Positions 1 through 9,907 of a stretch of DNA of 22,032 nucleotides are shown piece by piece. Source of the DNA: Apostichopus parvimensis (Eukaryota > Echinodermata > Holothuroidea > Aspidochirotida > Stichopodidae); the NCBI GenBank assembly GCA_000934455.1, contig KN882305.1, forward strand, positions 56,376 through 78,407. The letters are read 5' to 3'. A program made the translations under genes and the position numbers. Positions within the stretch are counted from its first letter, which is position 1. Each line of letters opens with the position of its first letter. Under the pieces are notes generated by a model. That model saw only the letters and a program-made list of their open reading frames with translations, ran no database searches and was not told the DNA's origin.

Positions 1-434
1 AGTTATGATGTTGTAATCTTTCCATTATTATTAACAGTAGTTGAAAGGAATGTTTGAGAGTAAACCAACCACACATCTATAAGTTATAATGTTGTAATCT
101 TTCCATTATTATTAACAGTAGTTGAAAGGAATGTTTGAGAGTAAACAAAACACACATCTGTTAGTGATGATGTTGTATTCTTTCCATTATTATTAACAGT
201 AGTTGAAAGGAATGTTTGAGAGTAAACCAAGCACACATCTATTAGTGATGATGCTGTAATCTTTCCATTATTATTAACAGTAGTTGAAAGGAATGTTTGA
301 GAGTAAACCAACCACACATCTATTAGTTATGATGTTGTTATCTTTCCATTATTATTAACAGTAGTTGAAAGGAATGTTTGGGAGTGGCCAATCAAACATC
401 TATTAGTTATGATGTTGTAATCTTTCCATCATTA
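1..434. repeat. 81-bp minisatellite in CPSF1 intron 10, about 5.4 copies, continuing beyond the window
   Basis: The string TCTTTCCATTATTATTAACA recurs at 17, 98, 179, 260 and 341, with a diverged partial copy at 421. The spacing is 81, 81, 81, 81 and 80. Copies are nearly identical. Because 81 is 27 codons, the minus strand stays open across several units (84-317), repeating VYSQTFLSTTVNNNGKIT. It lies after the exon 10 donor and has no counterpart in CPSF1, so it is read as intronic satellite DNA. Confidence 0.95.
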
Positions 435-553
435 TGTTACACCTATCTATACGCTATCTTACATTAAGGCCTTGTGAATCAGGGGGAAAGTAGAATACTA
501 AATAACCGTGGCAAAATGCTAATCATTTTGGTCTTAGAAGTTGACTGACTTAC

Positions 554-641
554 ACATGTAGGAAGAACACTCGAGGCAGCCTTGCTGAGATCAAAACCTC
601 TCATTGAACGCATTCCGTCCACGAGTAGGGTTAGTACGTAT
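554..641 (-). CDS. CPSF1: CPSF1 exon 10, residues 338-367
   Basis: This exon encodes [20 protein letters not shown] followed by AASSVLPTC. The acceptor is TTGTTTCAG and the donor read TGT|GTAAGT leaves phase 0. The next exon, expected to begin near the family EPGYLFLGS motif, lies beyond position 1. Confidence 0.95.
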
Positions 642-3600
642 CTGAAACAAAACAAAAACATGAATTGTCACAGAGGGTCAAAGATCCAAAACATTTAGAC
701 CTTATAGGACTAATAGAGGAAATACTGGAGTTCAGGAGAAATATTAGCTATGTTAATTTAATTTATGTTTTACTTAATTTAGACAAATCTACATTTACTC
801 ATTGAAACATATCAACATTGTCTTACACATATTTTTTGTTATGTTACCTGTTTTTTCTGCAACACTTTAGAACACTGAACACTACCAAACTTAAACTCAT
901 CCATCATAAAATTGATTAATCAAGTCAGGGCAGTGAGCATGTGCTTAAGTTTACAACTGATCAAGACTTTTCCAGTTTTTAAGTCTCATCGGATTCTAAT
1001 ATTACTGAACTTACAGCATTTCTCCACCCCTACTAGCACAGCCCAGTTGCAACAAAAGAAATTAATCACTTAATCACAATAAGAACACAATAAGGTCTAG
1101 GAAAAGCAAAACTGAAGTTCCCAGAAATCTATGAAGAAAGAAAAAAAATAGGTTTTTTTAAACAGAGACACAGACAGACAAGGTTATTCTCTAATCAGAG
1201 AAAATATGATAAAAAGACTCGAAATATATATTTGATATATTTGGGGGGTTTTTCACTTACATTTCTCCACCCTTTAAGGAGATGACGAGATTCTCATTGG
1301 ATATGAATGCAGCTTTACAACAGTCCAAGGTCAGGTTTACGTTTTCTTGTTTCTCTAAAAGATGACAAAGAAAAGACCGTCAGATGGCAAGAAAAAAAGG
1401 AGAATGGAACTTGCGCATAAAATCATCGATATTGTGACACAATATACAAGCAGAGTTATCTGCATACACAACCAAAGGTGCAGAAGAGACTAGCAATGAT
1501 TTAACATCATAAGTGACAACCACTGAATCTCAGAACCTTGTGTTGTTTAGAAGATTTACACAATCAGATCTTGCAATTACAGTTAGCATTGGCAATATCA
1601 TGGCCCGAGTATTACTTAACTTCAAACACTTCCAAAATACTTCCAAAGACATAAAAAGACAACAATAAAACTAAAGTTACTTTATAAATTGAGTATTTGA
1701 AGTCAACACTAAGAATCTGAGGAATGTCATTATCTGGCTATCTCGCATACTTGGCAGCAATAGTGATGACCCTTTAATATTTTAAATCCTAGAGTGATTA
1801 AAGTCCAATGACAATCTATATGTAAATCATGGCAACTTTGCTGCTTTATAATCCGGTTACATCATATGCAATTATTCTAGATTGAAAAACCCTTTTTCGG
1901 CATTTACCACCTAACCCTTAAACAGAAACAATTTCATTCCCTGTGAAAGAATATAACATTAAAAAGCTGTGGGGAGATGATATAGATTGAGATACATCAA
2001 TTGACATTTTCAATCTAGCTATACTCAGGTGGTCCATACCAAATTGACTGATAAAAATATTTTAGTTCTGTGGAAGAGGACTTCTACTTACTGAGAGGGA
2101 ATGTTGTGCTCCAATCAGTGATTGAGTTTAGGGACACTCCATAAGGAGGGATGGACTGATTCAAGTAAATAAGATAATTAACAGCAAATATGATGATACC
2201 ACCTAAACAGAAAAGGACAATGAGAAAATGATAAGAAAAATGTTAAAATGCCATCAGTATAGATAATAGCAGGATTAGTTTTTAAGAGGCTGTAAAATTG
2301 GGCAAAGATATATTTGAATAATACCAGTGTAACAGTTAGAGAAATATATAATTCTCAGCATTAATCAGTGATCTCCTGTAACTGAAATTTAACATGAACT
2401 AGTTCAATATAAAGTTAATTATGGCTCATCCATTGCCAGACAACCAAAACTTTAAACAAAGGAAAGGTTACAATATAAAGTAATGCACTGTCATAAAAAA
2501 AAATAATAATAATCCTGACACCTTTATTTGATTATTGACTTGCCCATGTTTATTTTATCACATCCGTGTGATAATAAGTGTTAAAGACAAGAGCAATTGA
2601 CTTACAATCAAATGAAACTACATTTGATAAATGGGATTCAACTGACATTCAAGCAATGCAGTTCCTGGTGCATTGACTTATAATCAGTCTTGGGCAGCAA
2701 TTAGTTTAGGTATCAACTAATACTGTTTCTTGCCACTTACCAACCAGTTGTGTAATTAACTCAAACTTAATCTTTTTCATCATCGACTGGTGTTGGAATC
2801 GAATGTAACAATTTCTTGCAAATAACCAGGTGGTGTTGCAATTAAATGTCTCTTTTTGTCAACACACCAACTGGTTTTTGAATATTTCCTTGATTTCTTG
2901 TAACTCACCGATTGGTTTTGGAACAGCCAGTACTTGCAATGAATCATATGGCAGACTGCTTTGGGACCAGATTACGGGATGAACCTTCTGTGATATATTT
3001 AACGAGAGCGCCACAATTCTACACGTGTCGTGTCTGACTGCCACTCGACTGAAAAACAACAAGAGAAAGGAGTGACATAATCTGTAAATGGTTCAACTCA
3101 TGATGCACTGACAATTGTAAAATTATGGTGTTTATTGTCTGAAATGTAAATCAGGGGGAAAGGAAGGGGAACGTAACATAGGGATGGAGGAAAGTTAACG
3201 CCAAAATAGTAGTCTACGAAAGATTATCAGCTCTCTAGAATTGTGCGGTACAACAAGATGGCCTTTACCTTAGTGCATAGGCAAGTTCAACTGGAGGCCA
3301 TTATACTTCTCTTAATATGCTTTACTGGGTAACGTTCATTTTTAAGTCACTGCTAATATATGTGACATATTTTAAACTAAATGGTGTTTAGAATAAGCAC
3401 ACTCACCCAGGCCATGTTCTGACTGGCTCATGAAGAATCACCAAGGTTGGCTCGTAGTAACCGTGCAGGAACTGGAAGTCTATTATGTTGGCTAGCAACT
3501 CATCTGTCTCCTTCAACTTGATGAGATAACTAGGTCTGCTACTGTAATGACTGAAGTTGGAAAAGTTCAAAATCACACTTTTATTTATATTCCAAAGCAA

Positions 3601-6600
3601 AGATCTTCATCAGCACACCAAAAAACCAATTTCATTACATCTGTCTTTCTGTCTTTTAGAATATCCTCAAGTTAAATTTAAAGAAACGAACAAAACTAAA
3701 CCTTGGTATCAGAAAGCAAATTGATTTGCCGCAGCCAAAGAACTGTGAGAAAAAAATGGTTACTTACACTGGTGCATCACTGTCATCCCCCATGGTTTCC
3801 CTCTTGAATGGAAGCACCACCAGGCTGGTGCCATAAATTAACATTACTGCACAACGGAAATCTGGGTCCACCTGAATCATGGGCAGGTGAGGGTTGGTAA
3901 GGTAACCGTTCTGAGAAGACAAGTGAAGATTAGAAATCAAAAATGACATGTTTGCTCTTTGACGTTATCCAAAGTTCTACCAAGTTAGACCGTATGTAAC
4001 AGAGTGTTGTTCAAGTAGGGTCACAATCAGCTCAGATAGATTTTATAATTCTTCTTGTAAATGTCCTGTTTTTTTTGTACTCAACTGCAACAGCTAACAT
4101 AAATGTCCTCAAGGGAATCATGACCAAGAAAGTGTTCTATAAATGATGACAGATGAGGAAGTGATGTTTACTGTAACGTACCTTGAGCTCCTCCTCCTCA
4201 AAGTGATGCATGGATAAAGTCTTAAGTTCGTGAGTACTGGCATCATACTCGATCACTGACATCTGAATGACAAGAGATAAAGGAAGATATGTTCGCTAAA
4301 CTTAAAGGCTCACGAGGCAAGAAAGCCATAGCAATTACTTTAGTGTCTCCTACCCTTACTTTTACAACGTTCTCTGTAGTTCCAAGAACAACCTGTACTT
4401 TTTCTGTTGAAGGTTTTCTTGAAATGTCATGTTTTTTTGTTGATAAATATAATGTGTAACCAAAGGTCTTACTGACTGTCCTGCTGGTAATCCCTACAGT
4501 TATTCGGTTGTCCCTTTATAATCTCCCAAGGATAATATTTCTTGTCCGAACAGAAATTAGTTTCCTCCTCAGGCTGACCAACAAAACTGAGACCAGATTG
4601 GGTATTTACAGGACATGTTTTACAGTTGAGCTTGGGCTTTTTACAGTTAATATTTAACATTAACATTAGCTTTCAAATGTACCTTAGCATCTGCAAATGC
4701 CATTAGCAGAGCATCTCTCCCTAGAGAAGCCAACGGAGCTGCTTGGATGGCTAATACCCTACAGGCAAGTTGATAGGTTGCCACCTGCTCCAGTTTCTCC
4801 TTCCTTTTCTCTTCTCCTAAAAAGGACAAAAACACAAAAAAATCTTTTATTCTTCAGCTTTAAAATCATCATTCAGGGCAGAATCATGACTAATCAGACA
4901 ATATGACACACCAAAATTTTCCTCTCAAAGGTGGTTTTTGGCCATAACTCTATTACATTTGTCTTTTGTTTATAAACAAGGCTTTTATCAGAAATAGAAA
5001 GTAGGGAGTCCAATTCTCAGCTAATGGAAGGAGTTGACAACACAATTTTGACTGAGAGTACTTGTATGCAAATTGCTGGCATCTTTTTCACCCTTTCAAG
5101 GATATGAACTAGTCTTCAGTTGTTGTTTAGTAATCTTGTCCAGTCTACACTGGTTCATTGCCACTTTTATCACATCATATTGCATTCTTGTTGCACCTTT
5201 CTAGCAAGGTTCTTTGGCAGACACTAGTTTTGAAGACCGTCTAAAATGCAGGAATGTGTCTCTCTCATTCCTGTTTCTTTTTACCCTTTCTGTTATTGTA
5301 CTTCTTTACATTCTCTTTTATTACGATATCGGTCAAGTGATCAACTGTCCAATAGGTGGGTCACTGGCTTGAGCCTTGCTGACAAATGTATTGTAGAGAG
5401 GCTCTTGTCGACATTTAAAGCATTAACCAAACTCACATGGCAAAATCATGACATTTAACACAAGTCTGCTCTTTTTAAAACTATAGGAGATTCTGTGACA
5501 TGTACACTACTTCATTTCCCCTCTAGGGGGGGGGGGGAGTGGGGATAGCCTCAGAAAAGGGGGAGAAATAATTGGTATCAGACTGGCACACATTCTGTCT
5601 ATCAAGGACAAGCAGTTTGCAAAATAAGTGAAAAAGTCAAAGGTCAGCTGAGACACTACAGTATGTAATGTTGTGATATGTGCAGTATATATGCATGTTA
5701 CTAGAGCTGTATGCACACATTTAAGTTTTCTTGGGCACGCACCAAAAAAAAAAAGCGAGTGGATTATTTTGATAAATTTTAATTACAAAGAGGTCACTGA
5801 TGTGAGGTACCGTAAAAGATACCGTTGATGTTGTTTTCTGTAACATATCTTACAACTAAAATAGAAAACATATAGTGTGTCTGGAAACTAAAGCTAAAGC
5901 TAATACTCTTTTAGCTTTAGTATTCCTCATCTTTCCATGCTTATAATCAGCTACAACTTCAAAAATAGATACACTGTTGGAAATGTCAACTGATGTAAAG
6001 CAACATAAACATTGAATAGAATATCAATAATATTTCAGACTTACCATTTGATTCTGTTATTTTAGCCAAGGGAACCTACAGGTTAAAGGAAGACAGTGTA
6101 TAATTTATGAACGTTGTAAAGTTATTAATATTACTGTAGTCATAAAATGGAAATTCCTCCTGTTTACATACCAATTCAATCTGCTAATGAAAGCTGAAGG
6201 AAACATATTTTACTGTCTCGTCTTTTAGCCCTAATGATGGTATTCATAAGACTTACTGGGCCAACCAATAAGTCATAATATACAGTAGATTTATGTTATG
6301 TGAACATTAGTACAGTCGTAGTTAGTACTTTTTATAGTACTTAGTACTATAGGCTTCCCATTCCTTCATCTTGAAATATTCTTATATAGACCACAGTACT
6401 TGACAACAATTCAAATCCAGAAATTTACATCTGTATTTTCAATAACCTACACAGCGGTTAGGTTCCAGGCTTTGCAGAATAGCTTGCAGGCTATGATGAA
6501 AACTGTTTTGATTAAATTGATAGCAACAATGCTAGTCTACTATGGGTTGTGTGGCTTTCTTTGCCTTGGAAGTAGCATTTAATCATTTTTAAAACTGCTT

Positions 6601-6904
6601 TCTAGACTCCTGTGCTTCAAACGAGATCATACACAGAAGAGAATATACTGTACTGTACCAACATTTTAAACCCGAAAAACACTTAACTGTAACAAAAAAT
6701 GCCTGTTAGGACTGTTTGTGCACTTTTAAACAACATTTTCATCATTAATTATAAACTTACCTCTGGATTTCTCAGTATCCTGTACACAGTAAGCTCTGTT
6801 GCCTTAGTAACAATCAAGTTCTTTTCATCCTTTGAGATGAAGTTGCAATAGAGAGCATTTTCAACACCTGTGGGAGGCTTGACTTGTCTGTAGAATGCAT
6901 ACAT
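554..6904 (-). CDS. CPSF1: CPSF1 (CPSF160), N-terminal 367 residues, exons 1-10, gene continues beyond window start
   Basis: This is the 160-kDa scaffold subunit of the nuclear cleavage and polyadenylation specificity factor, which with WDR33 and CPSF30 recognises AAUAAA in pre-mRNA. Coding exons on the minus strand are 6761-6904, 6045-6075, 4683-4816, 4182-4262, 3768-3910, 3407-3541, 2909-3048, 2092-2202, 1261-1354 and 554-641. All introns are GT-AG, and the phases join to one open frame of 1101 nt (367 codons). Family-like segments in order are the start [107 protein letters not shown] and [19 protein letters not shown], all in the first beta-propeller of vertebrate CPSF1. The start is fixed by homology and by an in-frame TGA nine bases upstream. 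Vertebrate CPSF1 has about 1440 residues, so roughly a quarter is present. The exons show no lesion. Confidence 0.97.
1261..1354 (-). CDS. CPSF1: CPSF1 exon 9, residues 307-338
   Basis: This exon encodes [20 protein letters not shown] and [10 protein letters not shown], matching RITLDCAQATFIS...[11 protein letters not shown]. The acceptor is CATCTTTTAG and the donor is GTAAGT. It splits the isoleucine codon of GGEIYVL. Confidence 0.96.
2092..2202 (-). CDS. CPSF1: CPSF1 exon 8, residues 270-307
   Basis: This exon encodes [20 protein letters not shown] and [16 protein letters not shown], matching [23 protein letters not shown] of vertebrate CPSF1. The acceptor is CTGTTTAG and the donor is GTAAGT. 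It ends one base into a lysine codon. Confidence 0.97.
2736..2920 (-). repeat. Degenerate tandem repeat of about 41 bp spanning the exon 7 donor of CPSF1
   Basis: On the minus strand, related cores CCAATCGGTGAG, CCAGTTGGTGTG, CCACCTGGTTAT, CCAGTCGATGAT and CAACTGGTTGGTAAGT follow one another at steps of about 40-43 bases. The first core holds the true exon 7 donor. The last core, near 2740, also contains a GTAAGT donor consensus. Reading through from exon 7 meets a TGA after about 17 codons, so use of the downstream donor would not keep the frame open. Confidence 0.6.
2909..3048 (-). CDS. CPSF1: CPSF1 exon 7, residues 223-270
   Basis: This exon encodes [38 protein letters not shown] and VLAVPKPIG, all strongly family-like. 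The acceptor is GTTTTTCAG and the donor is GTGAGT. The last bases of the exon are part of a degenerate repeat of about 41 bp that continues into intron 7. Confidence 0.97.
3407..3541 (-). CDS. CPSF1: CPSF1 exon 6, residues 178-223
   Basis: This exon encodes [11 protein letters not shown] then the highly conserved [20 protein letters not shown]. The acceptor is TCATTACAG and the donor GTGAGT falls inside the glycine of the WPGR motif, which exon 7 completes. Confidence 0.97.
3768..3910 (-). CDS. CPSF1: CPSF1 exon 5, residues 131-178
   Basis: This exon encodes [13 protein letters not shown] and the family core [20 protein letters not shown] with PFKRE. The acceptor is CTTCTCAG. The donor read is CAGT|GTAAGT, which leaves two bases that pair with the first base of exon 6 to give valine. 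Confidence 0.95.
4182..4262 (-). CDS. CPSF1: CPSF1 exon 4, residues 104-130
   Basis: The 27 codons encode [20 protein letters not shown] and FEEEELK, matching the family SVVEYDP...LKTLSLHYFEEPEL segment. The acceptor is CATTCAG and the donor is GTACGT. Both boundaries are in phase 0. Confidence 0.95.
4683..4816 (-). CDS. CPSF1: CPSF1 exon 3, residues 59-103
   Basis: This exon encodes [20 protein letters not shown] followed by the conserved [12 protein letters not shown]. The acceptor is CTTTTTAG and the donor is GTACAT, weaker than the other donors of this gene. It ends in phase 0. Confidence 0.95.
6045..6075 (-). CDS. CPSF1: CPSF1 exon 2, microexon of 31 nt, residues 49-59
   Basis: This very short exon encodes [10 protein letters not shown] plus the first base of a glycine codon. 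It lies between an ACCTGTAG acceptor and a GTAAGT donor. Its phases fit exons 1 and 3 exactly. The sequence itself is weakly conserved, since it falls in a linker, so the call rests on splice sites and phase. Confidence 0.8.
6761..6904 (-). CDS. CPSF1: CPSF1 exon 1 (coding part), residues 1-48
   Basis: This exon encodes the conserved start [16 protein letters not shown] and ends in RILRNPE directly before a GTAAGT donor, phase 0. Its ATG lies at 6902-6904. The bases just upstream (from 6906) belong to a transposon terminal repeat, so this exon no longer has its original leader next to it. Confidence 0.95.
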
Positions 6905-6905
6905 G

Positions 6906-7024
6906 TAGTCCAGTCAATCTATGATTTAACCTTAAACAAATTGCAACAGAAGTTATTTCAACGCAAATTGATAGAATAAATTCGTCTTAGTAACATACTA
7001 AAAATCGACATAAATCGACATTTG
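6906..7024 (+). repeat. Left terminal inverted-repeat arm of the transposon
   Basis: The arm includes the 18-bp end, the second 22-bp match and two copies of the core AAATCGACA at 7002-7020. On the minus strand it now forms the sequence directly upstream of the CPSF1 ATG and supplies the in-frame TGA. Confidence 0.8.
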
Positions 7025-7100
7025 CCAAATTCCGAAATTTTGGCTAGAAAAAGAGACGGTTGTGTCGATTTTACTAATGCTTCTTATTAGCTACGGTAAA

Positions 7101-7240
7101 CAATTATATAGCCGTTGCCGTGGCTACAGCCTACTGCTTACACTCGCGCACGCTCGGTCACGAAAACCTTTGACTTGAGCAAGGATGTAACGTTTTTGAG
7201 TCTTTGCTATCTGTTATCTGCGTGGAATGTTCAGGTAAGG
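7101..7240 (+). promoter_or_regulatory. Candidate promoter and noncoding exon 1 of the transposon gene
   Basis: A TATA-like AATTATATAGCC lies at about 7101-7112, and a start about 30 bases downstream would give a noncoding exon ending at a strong CAG|GTAAGG donor (7234|7235). The matching acceptor TTTATTAG ends at 8074, directly before the ATG of the coding exon. The only upstream ATG (7184) is followed at once by TAA. The transcription start is inferred. Confidence 0.5.
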
Positions 7241-8074
7241 AATAGATGTACATTTTTGTTATACGAAATAGCCATTGCGTTTCTGTAGTTTAAAATCAAT
7301 TGAATATAGCACAAAAAGAAAGAAAATAATCGAAAGAATAGCTTCGCTAAACTGGTGTTAGGCTGGTATTACACACAAAATACATGTAATGATGTAGCCT
7401 ATATCACTGACATTGGAGGCCTAGTAACATTTAGACTTGGACCTTATCTAAATTCGAACTCCACGCAAATAGAACATTTGCTGGTGTATATTTTAATTTA
7501 CCACAAGAAAACTAACCCCCAACTACCATTTACAAATGCAGTTTGGCTAGTTTCGCACGAAATACGAACGTATAGGCTAGCATAACGTTAGGCCTAATGT
7601 TATTTTTAGTTGCACTCAAAAGCAAGGTTATGCTTATGCCGAGATTTCGAAAATTTTGTAGCTACGGATGCCTTTACGTACCATTAGTAATTACGTACAA
7701 ATTGCTGGAAAAATGAAGAAATCATGGATTTTCTTTATTGATCCACATTAAGTTTAATTTTTTCATACATTACTATTAACCAAACCATTATTCATTCGGA
7801 TTCTTTAGATAACAACCGCATTTTCATCGATGATTAAGATACAATCTTTGTAAACTTTGCAACATAATTGCATACTTTTGGAAATGTCACTTAAGATAAA
7901 CAAACGTGACTGTGTCGTCGTATGCTTTTCACTATTTACTCTTTACGGGGTGTGGGGTGTCATTAGGTTGTATCCCTACCTTCATGCTCTATCAGTAACC
8001 TAGTGAACTAAGTAAAGTAAACCTGCACATATATCTTCATTGTACATTTTTGTATTTATTATTTTCTTTATTAG
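7235..8074 (+). other. Predicted intron of the transposon gene
   Basis: This stretch lies between the CAG|GTAAGG donor and the TTTATTAG acceptor. It is AT-rich and has no coding similarity that I recognise. A 76-codon open frame at 7355-7585 looks like chance. Confidence 0.5.
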
Positions 8075-9241
8075 ATGGACGTGTGCGTCATCTGTCAGAT
8101 TTCTTTTGAAACTGACTGCGACCCTGACGTGACATTGCGAGAGAAGGGTGTTCAAGGTATTATTGAGGCAAGCAAAGAACGTGGTGATGAACTTACCATA
8201 TCTGTTGGACAGAGGGTTCACCAAAAATGTCGTAAACGATATTGCAATAGACGATCCATTGTTAGCGATTTGAAACCAAATGTAGAATGCGGTTTAAAGC
8301 GTAAATTACGTTCACAAACTGAACAGTTTTTGTTTGGTGAACACTGCTTTTTTGTGGACAAAATGCTGAAGTGAACGGTAAAAAAGGTAATCAGGCCTAC
8401 CCCGTCAAAACCTTTGAAATTCAAAGGAAAATTGAGTCGGCATGTGACGACCGCGGCCAAGATGACGAATGGGCTAAACAGGTGAAAGCCAGATTTTCAC
8501 TTGTGAGCGATTTATATGCTGCAGATGCAGAAAATGACGAAGTACAAGCTACTCTAACCGATCTAGTCGAAAAAAATGAGAGAGTTTTGTCCGAACCCTT
8601 ATAGCACTGTATACATGAGGAAAAGGCTACAAGATCACTTTGGCGATACAATTTTGATAACTGAGGTTAACGGCAAACCAAACGTTGTAACATTCACAAA
8701 CACAGTATGGTCAATTTTGCAAGAATTTTCAAAGAGACCACGGCATCAAGACGCATTTTCCGAGAAGTTGTTTATAGTAGAGGCTGCTGCAAAACTTATC
8801 AAAAGTGATATAAAGCAAATGGAAGCATCGCATTTGAGATATCCATCCTCATCAAGTGTATCATCAACTGAGCAAAATCTAAAGTTTATTCCTGACAGTT
8901 TGAAACTACTCTTAAACACTATTATGGTTGGAAAAGAGAATGATGTGAAAGTATCTTCAATTGGACACGCCCTCATCCAAGCTGCACGACCCAGGGTTTT
9001 GATCGCTCCTCTACAAATTACATTAGGAATACAAATGCATCACCACTTTGGATCTCGGTTCCTAATAGATACTTTGAATAAACTGGGATTCTGTTCTTCG
9101 TATTCGTTTGAGGAAAAATCACGAAAGTCATCTAAAAGATTCAGCACGCCAATTTGTTCGTTTCCTCAATCAAATCAATATCCCTCAATATATGATAATT
9201 CGTTTTCAATAAAGAGGGGAGTAGGGGGCATGCCCGACTAA
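8075..9241 (+). pseudogene. Transposon-encoded protein of an unnamed multi-copy metazoan family, with two frameshifts
   Basis: The reading begins at ATG 8075 straight after a splice acceptor. It passes through three frames: 8075 to about 8350, about 8350 to 8570, and about 8570 to 9241. The N-terminus has C4-x2-C7 and later H49-x2-C52-RKRY, a treble-clef-like zinc site (TLREKG and VHQKCRKRY are family hallmarks). A second HC-x-x-CG pair appears only if the first frameshift is bridged. Later segments are AYPVKTFEIQ, KRLQDHFGD, KPNVVTF, FIPDSLKLLL, ARPRVLIAPLQITLG and MHHHFGSRFLIDTLNKLGFC. I recall this pattern from many near-identical predicted proteins in cnidarians, amphioxus, echinoderms and fish, without a known activity. 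Compared with that memory, a stretch of tens of residues after SDLYAADA is missing and the C-terminus is lost after GFCSSYS. Location inside terminal repeats suggests a transposition protein, which is inference. Confidence 0.7.
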
Positions 9242-9907
9242 AGTGAGAGGGAGCACACTGAAAAAAATGTATAAATTGTTACAATTTTGTCACCCCGCGA
9301 CCCACAAAAATAAAAAAATAAATGTTACTCTCTACCACCGTTTTATAGTTACCCCACCCCCCCCCAAAAAAAAGCAAGTCACAAAACGAATCGCCGCTCG
9401 GTTAGAAAGTACTAATTGGCTACAGGAAGCGATGTGGGCACTGCAAGTTGAGCTCGATTGCAAATGCATAGTACTCGCTGCTTATTTACAACAAATGGCA
9501 ATGTGTAAAGAAGTTAAATTTCAGTTTTAGTGATAAAATCCCTTGTTTTGTAAATCAAGAGATGCCCATACAATGTGATGTCAAAGGAGAGTCACATGTT
9601 TTCATATTATTTGCCAGGCAAGTACGTTTTTTCTCAATACTCTTATGCCCACGCTAAAGTTATGTAAACATTGTTCACCTAAAATCATAAATTAATTAAA
9701 TAAGGAAGAAGTTAGAAGTTAGACGGATTCTTTACTATCTAATTTACAACCATTGTTCACTATTTAAAGGTACCGCCGTATGATTTGATTATGCTTTTAT
9801 TGTAATTAATGTCTTTGATGGCAATATATTAGAATATTTATTGAAAAAATAAACCCGCCGCCATTTTGTATTAAGACGCCATTTTGGTTGGGTTAGACAA
9901 CCAGGAT
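9242..9907. other. 3' part of the transposon without recognisable coding sequence
   Basis: This AT-rich stretch holds a 95-codon open frame (9243-9530) that I do not recognise and several AATAAA-like strings (for example about 9310 and 9847) that could serve the transposon gene. At 9856-9892 are two CGCCATTTTG strings resembling YY1 sites, which are common near metazoan transcription starts. Confidence 0.4.

Noticed and set aside
84..317. 77-codon repeat-encoded frame in the minisatellite
   Set aside because: It exists because the unit length is a multiple of three. It lies in an intron and has no similarity to CPSF1.
7136..7234. CPSF1 and the plus-strand gene as a normal divergent host gene pair sharing a promoter
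   Set aside because: The inverted ends and ATG duplication show that the plus-strand gene lies within an inserted element, so the divergent layout is a result of insertion.
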